A stretch of 11,576 nt of DNA from Candidatus Pacearchaeota archaeon (GCA_002686195.1 NZAS01000106.1:4922-16497); one strand, 5' to 3'; positions 7,563-11,576 are shown, counted from the stretch's first letter. The notes: generated by a model from the letters alone, not told the origin. A program made the numbers and translations.

Positions 7563-7672
7563 TCTTTCTCCTCTTTTATTACAGGTAAATATGAATGTAA
7601 TATCTCTTCCATTATATCAAGTCTCTTTTGTAGGTCTTTTTTTTCCTGTACTAAATGTTTTATTATATTCAT
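7559..7672 (-). CDS. 37-residue coiled-coil micro-protein
   Basis: Found by reading the gap. ATG 7672 opens 37 codons; a GTG at 7690 in the same frame would give 43 (VDNYEF extension) and would overlap the stop of the upstream zinc-ribbon gene. The sequence NIIKHLVQEKKDLQKRLDIM with a following EEILHSYL is a clear amphipathic heptad-type helix. The stop is a TGA that overlaps the ATG of the next gene (ATGA), and this gene's last codons supply that gene's GAGGAG site, so it appears to be part of the translated operon. Which of the two starts is used cannot be decided, because neither has a strong ribosome binding site. Function unknown; a small dimerising adaptor is likely from its shape. Confidence 0.6.
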   Translation of the reverse strand: MNIIKHLVQEKKDLQKRLDIMEEILHSYLPVIKEEKE

Positions 7673-7682
7673 AAACTCATAG

Positions 7683-7919
7683 TTATCCACAGCGATCACA
7701 AATTATTCTCTTTAATCCATAGGTAGGAAAATCATCATAGTAATATACATTTTTTCCTTTGCCCGCATAAAATACATTCTCGTGAGCCTTATTGCATTTT
7801 ACACAGTAGCATACTCTAAAGCGACTGTAGTCATGGTCATTTGCCCTCTTCTTATATTTTATTTTAGCCATCTCATATGGGTCTGTTTGTATTAACCAGC
7901 CATTTTGTGTGTCTTTCAT
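7683..7919 (-). CDS. zinc-ribbon hypothetical protein
   Basis: 78 residues with a strong AAGGAG four to five bases before ATG 7919. Cysteines C39-x2-C42 and C74-x2-C77 (the last two in ICDRCG at the very C-terminus) form a zinc-ribbon pattern, with an additional C37. Between them lies an aromatic stretch, KNVYYYDDFPTYGL (56-69). The N-terminal part has PYEMAKIKYKKRANDHDYSRFRV, a basic/aromatic lead into the ribbon. No enzyme motif is present. It follows the long inverted repeat, whose left arm ends just before the ribosome binding site, so its translation could be sensitive to that structure. Probably a nucleic-acid-binding or docking protein; function is not known. Confidence 0.78.
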   Translation of the reverse strand: MKDTQNGWLIQTDPYEMAKIKYKKRANDHDYSRFRVCYCVKCNKAHENVFYAGKGKNVYYYDDFPTYGLKRIICDRCG

Positions 7920-7931
7920 TTATCTCCTTTT

Positions 7932-8012
7932 TACGTTAAAGCAGGTAGCTATGAGGTTTTGTGCGGATACACTATGTTGTTGTCCAATCAAGAAGCGTAC
8001 CTGCTTAACGTA
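7932..8012. repeat. long imperfect inverted repeat (15-bp arms, one bulged A, 50-nt loop)
   Basis: The left arm 7932-7947 (TACGTTAAAGCAGGTA) and the right arm 7998-8012 (TACCTGCTTAACGTA) are complementary except for one extra A in the left arm. Read as minus-strand RNA, the loop can add a short GCT/AGC continuation after a bulged C. The arm at 7998-8012 contains the TAA stop of the 32-residue gene. The other arm ends two to three bases before the AAAAAGGAG of the zinc-ribbon gene. This is too long and exact to be chance in 80 bases. Its length resembles a tRNA, but no T-loop or anticodon arm could be found. It may be an RNA stability or translation-control element, a protein-binding site or a replication structure. 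Confidence 0.8.
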
Positions 8013-8103
8013 TAGCCCAAAGCAATAATATCATTACCGCCTTATCAAGTATCCATAGTAAGATGAGTATTGACAGTTTAGTTTCGTTACTTACTTTATT
8101 CAT
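8005..8103 (-). CDS. 32-residue single-span membrane peptide
   Basis: Found in a stretch lacking longer ORFs. ATG 8103 opens 32 codons: a polar N-terminus (MNKVSNETK), then hydrophobic runs SILILLWIL and AVMILLLWAI around D20-K21, and a final Arg. This can form one membrane helix of about 20 residues, with a charged pair in the middle or at a break. The ribosome binding site is weak (TTAAAG about 5 bases upstream). A 9-bp hairpin ends a few bases further up, so initiation might be structure-dependent. Tiny membrane peptides in phages serve in lysis, superinfection exclusion or membrane-enzyme inhibition; none can be assigned here. Low-complexity hydrophobic chance ORFs are a real alternative. 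Confidence 0.45.
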   Translation of the reverse strand: MNKVSNETKLSILILLWILDKAVMILLLWAIR

Positions 8104-8110
8104 AAATCTT

Positions 8111-8143
8111 TAAGGGCTGATACTTTCACCAGCCCTTATTTTT
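8111..8143 (+). terminator. rho-independent terminator, plus-strand orientation
   Basis: A perfect 9-bp stem, TAAGGGCTG (8111-8119) with CAGCCCTTA (8130-8138), has a 10-base loop and is followed by five T (8139-8143) on the plus strand. On the minus strand the stem is followed by AAAGAT, so it is not a terminator in the direction of the surrounding genes. It would stop antisense transcription running rightward through the minus-strand block. The same hairpin in minus-strand RNA sits just before the start of the 32-residue peptide. Confidence 0.7.
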
Positions 8144-8244
8144 AAATTTAGGGGAGCACCTTAAGGAAACTCCCCAAAGGAGTCCAAGCATGGAATATAC
8201 TCGAACTTAGATGCTGCTTTGCTTTCGCTAGGTGAGCCAACCTA
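8111..8244 (-). ncRNA. candidate structured RNA segment (five or more hairpins, possible switch)
   Basis: The 134 bases between the helix-turn-helix gene and the membrane peptide contain closely packed inverted repeats: TAGGT/ACCTA (8229-8233 with 8240-8244), GC-GAAA-GC (8221-8228 on the minus strand), AGCAT/ATGCT (8187-8191 with 8211-8215), ACTCC/GGAGT (8169-8173 with 8179-8183), GGGGAG/CTCCCC (8151-8156 with 8170-8175), and the 9-bp stem at 8111-8138. The fourth and fifth share bases and exclude each other. Bases 8151-8242 are 50% GC by my count (46 of 92), clearly above the surrounding AT-rich genes. I match it to no known RNA family. Strand is inferred from the flanking genes; function is unknown. 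Confidence 0.4.
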
Positions 8245-8376
8245 TTACTTTTTTAAATACCTATACACTGTAGCTCTGCTTATGTTAAGCTTTTTAGCCA
8301 CAGTATCAGGCTTCATTTTTAAAGCCTTTACAGCCATCTGTGCAAGCTTTTTCTTTAACCTAGAACGGAAGATCAT
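8245..8376 (-). CDS. 43-residue helix-turn-helix DNA-binding protein
   Basis: Found by reading beyond the SSB-like gene. ATG 8376 opens 43 codons ending in tandem stops TAA TAG. The N-terminal half is basic (FRSRLKKKLAQMAVKALK). Residues 22-43 (KPDTVAKKLNISRATVYRYL, then KK) match a resolvase/Hin-type helix-turn-helix, with the turn at N-I-S and the recognition helix RATVYRYL. It overlaps the last 17 bases of the SSB-like gene in another frame, so translation is probably coupled; no strong ribosome binding site is seen. An internal ATG at residue 14 would give a 30-residue bare helix-turn-helix. It has no catalytic domain, so it is likely a small regulator or DNA-binding accessory. The DNA-binding motif is convincing; its target is unknown. 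Confidence 0.72.
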   Translation of the reverse strand: MIFRSRLKKKLAQMAVKALKMKPDTVAKKLNISRATVYRYLKK

Positions 8377-8995
8377 GTGTAGTGGTTTCTAATTGTTTTC
8401 CATCTGTCCACAATTTAGTAAACTTACATCTGTAGGATGGAACAGTTTCACCTTTTTCATTAATCCAATCTTTTCCACGTCCCACAACCGCAGTTACAGG
8501 AGTTCCGTTAAGATCAGTTTCTTTAACATCTGGTAAAAGTTGAACTCTAACAGTTTTACCATTTATTGTACGATCTTCAGTTTGTATTTCCATTCCAATA
8601 GATTGACAAAACATCAAGTATCTTTTATTGCCTTCGGCATTAGACTCAAATTTGTCAGTATCTGTTGGCTCTAAGAACCTAAATATACCATCAGAAACTA
8701 TATCCCAACCAACATAGTGTTCGCCAGTTATTTGTTTTGTAGTTCCCTCTTTACTTGTTATCGTGTATGCTTGGGTTCTATTTTCAGGTGCAACATGTAC
8801 TTTAAAGTTAAATATACGTGCCTTAAAAGTTCTGTTGTCCTTTGTGAACTCTCTTGTTAGACTACGAGCATCAGTAATATGTCCTAGATATTCACCAGCT
8901 ACCTTTGGAATATACTCATCTCTCTCTGCTGTACCATTTTCACTTGGTATAAACAGAGCTTCTTCGTGTTTTAGCGTTTCAGTCATTGTAGACAT
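8360..8995 (-). CDS. single-stranded DNA-binding-like protein (DUF669-like) with acidic C-tail
   Basis: 211 residues. ATG 8995 has AAGGAG five bases upstream; a second ATG lies three codons later. After a polar N-terminus, the core (about 30-200) is beta-rich: GEYLGHITDARSL, FKARIFNFKVHV and YVGWDIVSDGIFRF, with the YLMFCQSIGME strand-helix (126-136), then PVTAVVGRGKDW and the SYRCKFTKLW end strand. This resembles the OB-fold-like phage proteins found beside annealases (DUF669-like). It ends THDLPF, an acidic/hydrophobic tail like bacterial SSB, used to recruit partner proteins. Its position directly after the annealing protein supports a role in coating ssDNA during recombination and replication. 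SSB function rests on the tail, fold pattern and context; no family search was possible. Confidence 0.7.
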   Translation of the reverse strand: MSTMTETLKHEEALFIPSENGTAERDEYIPKVAGEYLGHITDARSLTREFTKDNRTFKARIFNFKVHVAPENRTQAYTITSKEGTTKQITGEHYVGWDIVSDGIFRFLEPTDTDKFESNAEGNKRYLMFCQSIGMEIQTEDRTINGKTVRVQLLPDVKETDLNGTPVTAVVGRGKDWINEKGETVPSYRCKFTKLWTDGKQLETTTHDLPF

Positions 8996-9004
8996 TTAAT
9001 CTCC

Positions 9005-9559
9005 TTATGTGTTTGTGTAATGTTCCATAACTTTCTGGAAATTACCTTGGTTTATTACTCCACTACTTATCTGCTTAATAACTTGATACCTTAGATCAGG
9101 TTCTACCTTTTTATCACCTAGCAGGCTAAGTAATTCTTTTTGTTGTTTATCATTTATTGGTGGACTTGGAGGCAAGTCTTCACCAGCAAACAAATGAATA
9201 CCAAGACCATGAAGTGCAATAGCCTTAGCTAAACATCTCTGTATACTTGTATTAATCTGAAATGCATTAGGTGCTGCAACAGGTTTATTTTGATGGTCAA
9301 GTACGGGATGCACCTGTGTTGCATCTACATCATCAACAGTTACAGTTACCTTAACAAAATAACCACACTCTGTGGCTATAAATGGAACACCATTATCACC
9401 ATACTCATGTACTGTCCACGTAGCACTTGGATGTTTTTTCTTTAATTCTCTTACAGCATAAGCCCAGCTAAGATAACTAAACTTACCTTTTTTCTCGATA
9501 TGTTTAGTAACATCTACTTGGTCAAGTTCTGTAAAGTAGTTTGTTTTTTTAGTTGCCAT
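9005..9559 (-). CDS. single-strand annealing protein, Sak3 / DUF1071 type
   Basis: 184 residues. ATG 9559 is preceded by AGGAGAG. The family landmarks are FSYLSWAYAVRELKKKHPSA (27-46), the HEYGDNGVPF segment (51-60), CGYFVKVTVTV (65-75), and above all TSIQRCLAKAIALHGLGIHL (104-123), then FAGEDLP. These are characteristic of DUF1071, known as Sak3 in phages. Such proteins form rings on ssDNA and anneal complementary strands for recombination-dependent replication and end repair. The exonuclease lies upstream and the SSB-like protein downstream, giving the standard exonuclease-annealase-SSB set. The C-terminal 55 residues (PPINDKQQKELLSLL onward) are a helical region that may contact partners. 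Length is slightly short but normal for the family. Confidence 0.88.
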   Translation of the reverse strand: MATKKTNYFTELDQVDVTKHIEKKGKFSYLSWAYAVRELKKKHPSATWTVHEYGDNGVPFIATECGYFVKVTVTVDDVDATQVHPVLDHQNKPVAAPNAFQINTSIQRCLAKAIALHGLGIHLFAGEDLPPSPPINDKQQKELLSLLGDKKVEPDLRYQVIKQISSGVINQGNFQKVMEHYTNT

Positions 9560-9572
9560 GTTTCTCTCCTAT

Positions 9573-10349
9573 TTAAAACTTTGGTGGATTACAGTGATCT
9601 TTAAACTGACAATATCCACAAGACCAACTGTACGCAGGTGATGTACCAAGTTGGAACACTGGTAAACCCCTTGCATGTTCTGCGTTAATTGAATGCCAAT
9701 ATTTTCTAGCCTTATCAAGATAAACATTTGGTATAATCTGTTCTCTTATATCAGAGTTATCTTTGTTATAATATATTATTGACATACTGTCAAGATTCCC
9801 ATACTTTTTTTTTAATGCAAGTCCATAAGTAGCAACCTGTAAGAAGTGATTTCTATTTTCTAATGGAATTGCATTCTTTTTATTGAACTTTTGTCTGAAC
9901 CCCCATGTTGAGGATGTTTTCAGGTCATACAATCTGTTAATACTATCTGTATTCGAAGCCGAGCAGTCTCGCATAAATATGTCATAAAAACCACGGACTT
10001 TGAACTCAGGTAATTTAATCTCCCCTTCCGTGTCAAATTTTTTGACGCTCTGTACAGCAATATTTATTTTATTAGGTTCTATATTAATATTATTATTATT
10101 AATATTATTATAATATATTAATGCGTTCTGAATATCTTCGTGAATAATTGAGCCAACTCTCATAATTCTTGAGCTTTTCTCATTTGGTGGATTGGATGGG
10201 ACTGCTTGCTCTACAGACTCATAGTACAACTTACGAGAACAAAAACCAGCACCACTCGCATGATACCAGCTTTCATTACCATCATACCTGTTCTTTCTGT
10301 TTTCCTCATTTTTGTGCTCTAAATATTCATGGTATATCTTTTCAATCAT
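9573..10349 (-). CDS. Cas4/RecB-like PD-(D/E)XK exonuclease with Fe-S cysteines
   Basis: 258 residues. Catalytic set: H70-E71 in GSIIHED, D123 in RGFYDIF, D142-L-K144 in YDLKTSS, and the RecB-family Q171-x3-Y175 in HFLQVATYGL. One cysteine near the N-terminus (C37, GAGFCSRKLYYES) plus C244-x2-C247-x5-C253 at the C-terminus match the four-cysteine iron-sulfur cluster of Cas4/AddB-like nucleases. The enzyme should resect double-stranded ends to give ssDNA for the annealing protein encoded 13 bases downstream. A low-complexity Asn/Ile stretch (80-91), coded by an AAT/ATT repeat, lies between H70 and D123. The ATG overlaps the stop of the ribbon-helix-helix gene (ATGA) with no strong ribosome binding site, so translational coupling is likely. 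No CRISPR array is present. Confidence 0.9.
   Translation of the reverse strand: MIEKIYHEYLEHKNEENRKNRYDGNESWYHASGAGFCSRKLYYESVEQAVPSNPPNEKSSRIMRVGSIIHEDIQNALIYYNNINNNNINIEPNKINIAVQSVKKFDTEGEIKLPEFKVRGFYDIFMRDCSASNTDSINRLYDLKTSSTWGFRQKFNKKNAIPLENRNHFLQVATYGLALKKKYGNLDSMSIIYYNKDNSDIREQIIPNVYLDKARKYWHSINAEHARGLPVFQLGTSPAYSWSCGYCQFKDHCNPPKF
10081..10120. repeat. AAT/ATT trinucleotide repeat inside the exonuclease gene
   Basis: Forty bases built almost only from ATT/TAA/AAT units encode the Asn/Ile-rich insert of the exonuclease. Read in either other minus-strand frame, the repeat gives TAA stops or breaks the downstream frame, so a one-base slip would truncate the protein before its catalytic Asp residues, while three-base slips would only lengthen the insert. 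Confidence 0.75.
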
Positions 10350-10522
10350 TTACTTGCGGGTTCTTTCAGCTTGCACGTGTGAACATACCCCTCAATCAAC
10401 TCTTCTATTTTCTCTCTGTATGTTGGACAGCCATCACGTATGACTTTTATCTTGAATTTATCCCACAGAACACGTTTAATTTTGAACTGGAAATGTGTAA
10501 ATTCCTTGTCGGTCTTATTCAT
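10346..10522 (-). CDS. 58-residue ribbon-helix-helix (Arc/MetJ-type) regulator
   Basis: Found by reading the gap. ATG 10522 has AGAGG six bases upstream (AGAGGTAATA-ATG) and opens 58 codons; its TGA overlaps the exonuclease ATG. The layout fits a ribbon-helix-helix: a beta strand FQFKIKRV (11-18) with alternating basic and hydrophobic residues, helix A LWDKFKIKVIRDG (19-31), the CPTY turn, and helix B REKIEELIEGYV (36-47). Such proteins dimerise, insert the ribbon in the major groove and bind as arrays on repeated half-sites. As first gene of the recombination group, with TCTCA/TGAGA repeats and a palindrome just upstream, it is probably an autoregulator. The C-terminal tail (HTCKLKEPASK) is short and basic. 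Recognition is by pattern only. Confidence 0.75.
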   Translation of the reverse strand: MNKTDKEFTHFQFKIKRVLWDKFKIKVIRDGCPTYREKIEELIEGYVHTCKLKEPASK

Positions 10523-10534
10523 TATTACCTCTAT

Positions 10535-10547
10535 TTCTCATTGAGAA
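10535..10547. promoter_or_regulatory. candidate operator palindrome TTCTCA-T-TGAGAA
   Basis: A perfect 13-base odd palindrome (6-bp arms, one central base) lies just upstream of the AGAGG of the ribbon-helix-helix gene and downstream of a TATAAT-like element. It contains the same TCTCA/TGAGA half-site that is repeated further upstream. A repressor bound here would block transcript elongation or initiation of the operon. The repressor is probably the protein encoded next to it; this is inference. Confidence 0.55.
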
Positions 10548-10585
10548 TTGTAGTTAAAATTACATTAGATTATATGACACTACAA
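10548..10585 (-). promoter_or_regulatory. candidate promoter: TATAAT flanked by 7-bp inverted repeat
   Basis: A perfect TATAAT on the minus strand (10574-10569) lies about 45 bases before the ribbon-helix-helix start. No TTGACA-like -35 is found at the right distance (ATAAAT at 17 bases). It is enclosed by TTGTAGT (10548-10554) and ACTACAA (10579-10585), an inverted repeat that could bind a regulator. It is the only good promoter candidate for the genes leftward from 10522. Confidence 0.45.
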
Positions 10586-10587
10586 AC

Positions 10588-10623
10588 ATATATTTATAAA
10601 TATATTAAATATTTATTTATATT
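10588..10623. other. 36-base pure A/T stretch, possible unwinding element
   Basis: Every base from 10588 to 10623 is A or T, in a window that is elsewhere mixed. It sits between the promoter-like element and the TCTCA repeats. It could be an upstream promoter (UP-like) element, a bent segment, or the unwinding part of a replication origin next to the repeat array. No initiator-binding repeat is recognised, so the origin idea is speculative. Confidence 0.4.
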
Positions 10624-10626
10624 GAG

Positions 10627-10736
10627 GAGAGTCTCAAATAATCTCATTCTTGTCTCATAAGCTTACTTGGGTTTTAATTTTCCTTCGGAGTCTACAGTCA
10701 TCTCATTCTCTACAGTATCTAATATATCTTGTCTCA
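10627..10736. repeat. array of TCTCA half-sites (direct repeats), candidate operator region
   Basis: TCTCA occurs on the plus strand at 10632, 10642, 10653, 10701 and 10732. The first three are spaced 10 and 11 bases, one helical turn apart. Longer matches exist: ATCTCATTCT at 10641-10650 and 10700-10709, and TCTTGTCTCA at 10648-10657 and 10727-10736. The first site lies in the palindrome GAGAGTCTC (10627-10635). The two rightmost lie inside the upstream small gene. Helically phased half-sites are how ribbon-helix-helix proteins commonly bind. Confidence 0.55.
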
Positions 10737-10852
10737 CCTTTACCATATCAAGTGCTATGCTGTAAGCATCCTCAGCAGCACACACCCTCCCGAAAGAGGG
10801 CATATGCTGCAAACATATCAAGCAAGTCTATCGTTGTTTTATCTTTTCCCAT
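10663..10852 (-). CDS. small helical gene interrupted by a +1 frameshift
   Basis: ATG 10852 overlaps the stop of the ParB-like gene by one base (TAATG) and opens only 26 codons before TGA at 10772-10774. A second frame, shifted by +1, continues without a gap and ends at 10663 (about 40 residues, EDAYSIALDMVKVRQDILD then an acidic tail and KLKPK). Joined, they give one coherent helical protein of about 63 residues: MGKDKTTIDLLDMFAAYALF, then RE, VCAA and EDAYSIALD. A separate ATG at 10803 could start the second part alone (46 residues, MPSFGRVCAA start). A hairpin with a UUCG loop lies just upstream of the TGA. Explanations are an indel (biological or sequencing), a programmed +1 shift at UGC UGA, or two overlapping genes. 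No function is recognised. Confidence 0.6.
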
Positions 10853-11565
10853 TAGTCAGTGTATGTGAATAATCTAACTTTATTTCTTGCTCCATGATTA
10901 TATATTTCTTCTATATTTCTTAGATAATCATTTCTATTTCCCTGATGTACAAGCTTGGGATTTCTTTTTGCAAGTTTATTAATAAAGACACTATGATTGA
11001 ACACATCCTGTTTCTTGTTAAACAAATGAATTAGTGCACGAACAAAATGATGGTGTGTAAAGTCATCAAAATATGGCTTCACCTCAGTTATCATATTTGC
11101 CTGTTCAATAGCCTTACCATGTTGGACTATTTTAAACTGCCCATCATTAAAAGCCTTAGCCATTGTTTTTTGACCTTTCCTTTTACCTTTCCGTAGGCTT
11201 GTATGCCCTAAACAGAGTTGCATACACTCAGTATGGTTTAGTTCGTAGCTATTGAAGAACTCTTTATAGGTTATGTAATCCTCATAACCAAGATCACAGA
11301 AACTATCCATATGTTGTTTCCAGCTCCACGACTTAGTGTTTGAGTTTAGTCTTTTGACATCTTTTAATGTTAAACCTGAAATTATTATGTAATAAACTGG
11401 GATTCCAAGTCTTCTACATGCCTCAAGTCTATTTTGACCATCTCCAACACGAAATTGTTCATCAACAACTATAGGAACTGAAAGCTGTTTTTCGGTAAAT
11501 GATTCCATTAGATTCCTTACATGAGCCTCATTTACTTCTCTGTTGCCCTCAAAATATCCAAACAT
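10852..11565 (-). CDS. ParB/Srx-like N-terminal domain protein, 5'-truncated by window edge
   Basis: 237 residues from the first visible ATG, but the frame stays open to the edge (N-Y-D before M), and the homologous domain normally starts a little earlier, so the true start is probably outside. Residues 1-70 match the ParB-like nuclease/CTPase fold. GYFEGNREVNEAHVRNLMES (3-22) is followed by a strand with VPIVVDEQFRVGDGQNRLEA (30-49), where GDGQNR corresponds to the G-x-R-R box of ParB, and then CRRLGIPVYYIII. The rest (about 80-237) is helical and basic, with SLRKGKRKGQKTMAKAF (127-143), and has no recognised domain. Phage proteins of this kind are variously DNA-binding regulators or nucleases; they are not always partition proteins. 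No ParA or centromere-like site is visible here. It is the first minus-strand gene in the window. Confidence 0.75.
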   Translation of the reverse strand: MFGYFEGNREVNEAHVRNLMESFTEKQLSVPIVVDEQFRVGDGQNRLEACRRLGIPVYYIIISGLTLKDVKRLNSNTKSWSWKQHMDSFCDLGYEDYITYKEFFNSYELNHTECMQLCLGHTSLRKGKRKGQKTMAKAFNDGQFKIVQHGKAIEQANMITEVKPYFDDFTHHHFVRALIHLFNKKQDVFNHSVFINKLAKRNPKLVHQGNRNDYLRNIEEIYNHGARNKVRLFTYTD

Positions 11566-11576
11566 ATCATAGTTAG

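Noticed and set aside
7932..8012. tRNA gene
   Set aside because: Length and closing stem are suggestive, but no T-loop (GTTCRA-type), D-arm or anticodon stem of the right size was found on either strand.
8070..8100. Plus-strand TTGACA with TACTTT 16 bases downstream as a promoter for a small RNA ending at the 8111-8143 terminator
   Set aside because: The -10 match is poor (3 of 6), the RNA would be only about 40 bases, and TTGACA lies inside the 32-residue peptide gene, where it can occur by chance.
8176..8209. Plus-strand AAAGGAG followed by ATG and six codons (MEYTRT, then TAG)
   Set aside because: The ribosome binding site is good, but the peptide is only six residues, on the strand opposite to all neighbours, with no plus-strand gene downstream for a leader peptide to control.
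8148..8240. 30-codon minus-strand frame from a TTG at 8240, and another open frame following the TAA TAG of the helix-turn-helix gene
   Set aside because: Neither has a ribosome binding site; the second has no usable start codon. The bases are better explained by the hairpin cluster.
10169..10660. 163-codon plus-strand open frame
   Set aside because: It runs antisense through the well-supported exonuclease and ribbon-helix-helix genes and the control region, and its translation is low-complexity and Phe/Tyr/His-rich, without domain features.
1..11576. CRISPR array, insertion sequence, retron, toxin-antitoxin pair or diversity-generating element
   Set aside because: No regularly spaced repeats, transposase, reverse transcriptase or template/variable repeat pair was found. 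The Cas4-like gene has annealase neighbours rather than cas genes, and the ribbon-helix-helix protein has no toxin partner next to it.

Overview
This window looks like part of the genome of a low-GC, double-stranded DNA tailed phage or a closely related prophage. The evidence is tightly packed and often overlapping genes, many micro-ORFs, almost no intergenic space, and a complete phage-style recombination and replication cassette. No ribosomal, tRNA or central-metabolism gene is visible. The host cannot be named from the sequence. Clear AGGAG-type ribosome binding sites and frequent TTG/GTG starts show ordinary bacterial translation signals.

Layout. Bases 1-2840 on the plus strand hold one very large protein, probably virion-associated and probably cut by the left edge. 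Everything from 2837 to the right end is on the minus strand and is transcribed towards it, so the two blocks meet tail to tail on a shared TTAA. Read in the direction of transcription (right to left), the minus-strand block holds: a ParB-like protein cut by the right edge; a small gene broken by a +1 frameshift; an AT-rich control region with repeated TCTCA/TGAGA half-sites; a ribbon-helix-helix regulator; a Cas4/RecB-like exonuclease with an Fe-S cysteine set; a Sak3-type (DUF1071) single-strand annealing protein; an SSB-like protein; a 43-residue helix-turn-helix protein; a GC-richer stretch dense in potential hairpins; a 32-residue membrane peptide; a long inverted repeat; a run of small genes (zinc ribbon, coiled coil, MazG-like, second CxxC/CxxC protein, three unknowns); a beta-class DNA methyltransferase; a DnaB-type helicase; a RuvC-like resolvase; and a PD-(D/E)XK nuclease.

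How the genes fit together. The exonuclease, annealing protein and SSB-like protein form a two-component (exonuclease plus annealase) recombination set with its own ssDNA binder. The helicase unwinds DNA for replication, and RuvC with the second nuclease could resolve or trim branched DNA before packaging. The methyltransferase has no partner endonuclease here and probably protects or marks phage DNA. The ribbon-helix-helix protein at the head of the recombination genes, with repeated half-sites upstream, looks like an autoregulatory switch. No primase, DNA polymerase, terminase or integrase is visible.

The most unusual items are the hairpin-rich segment at 8111-8244, the bulged 15-bp inverted repeat at 7932-8012, the TCTCA/TGAGA array at 10535-10736, the +1 frameshift behind a UUCG hairpin near 10774, and a DnaB-type helicase ending in an SSB-like acidic DEIPF tail. 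Four micro-genes (32, 37-43, 43 and 58 residues) were found by reading the gaps directly.
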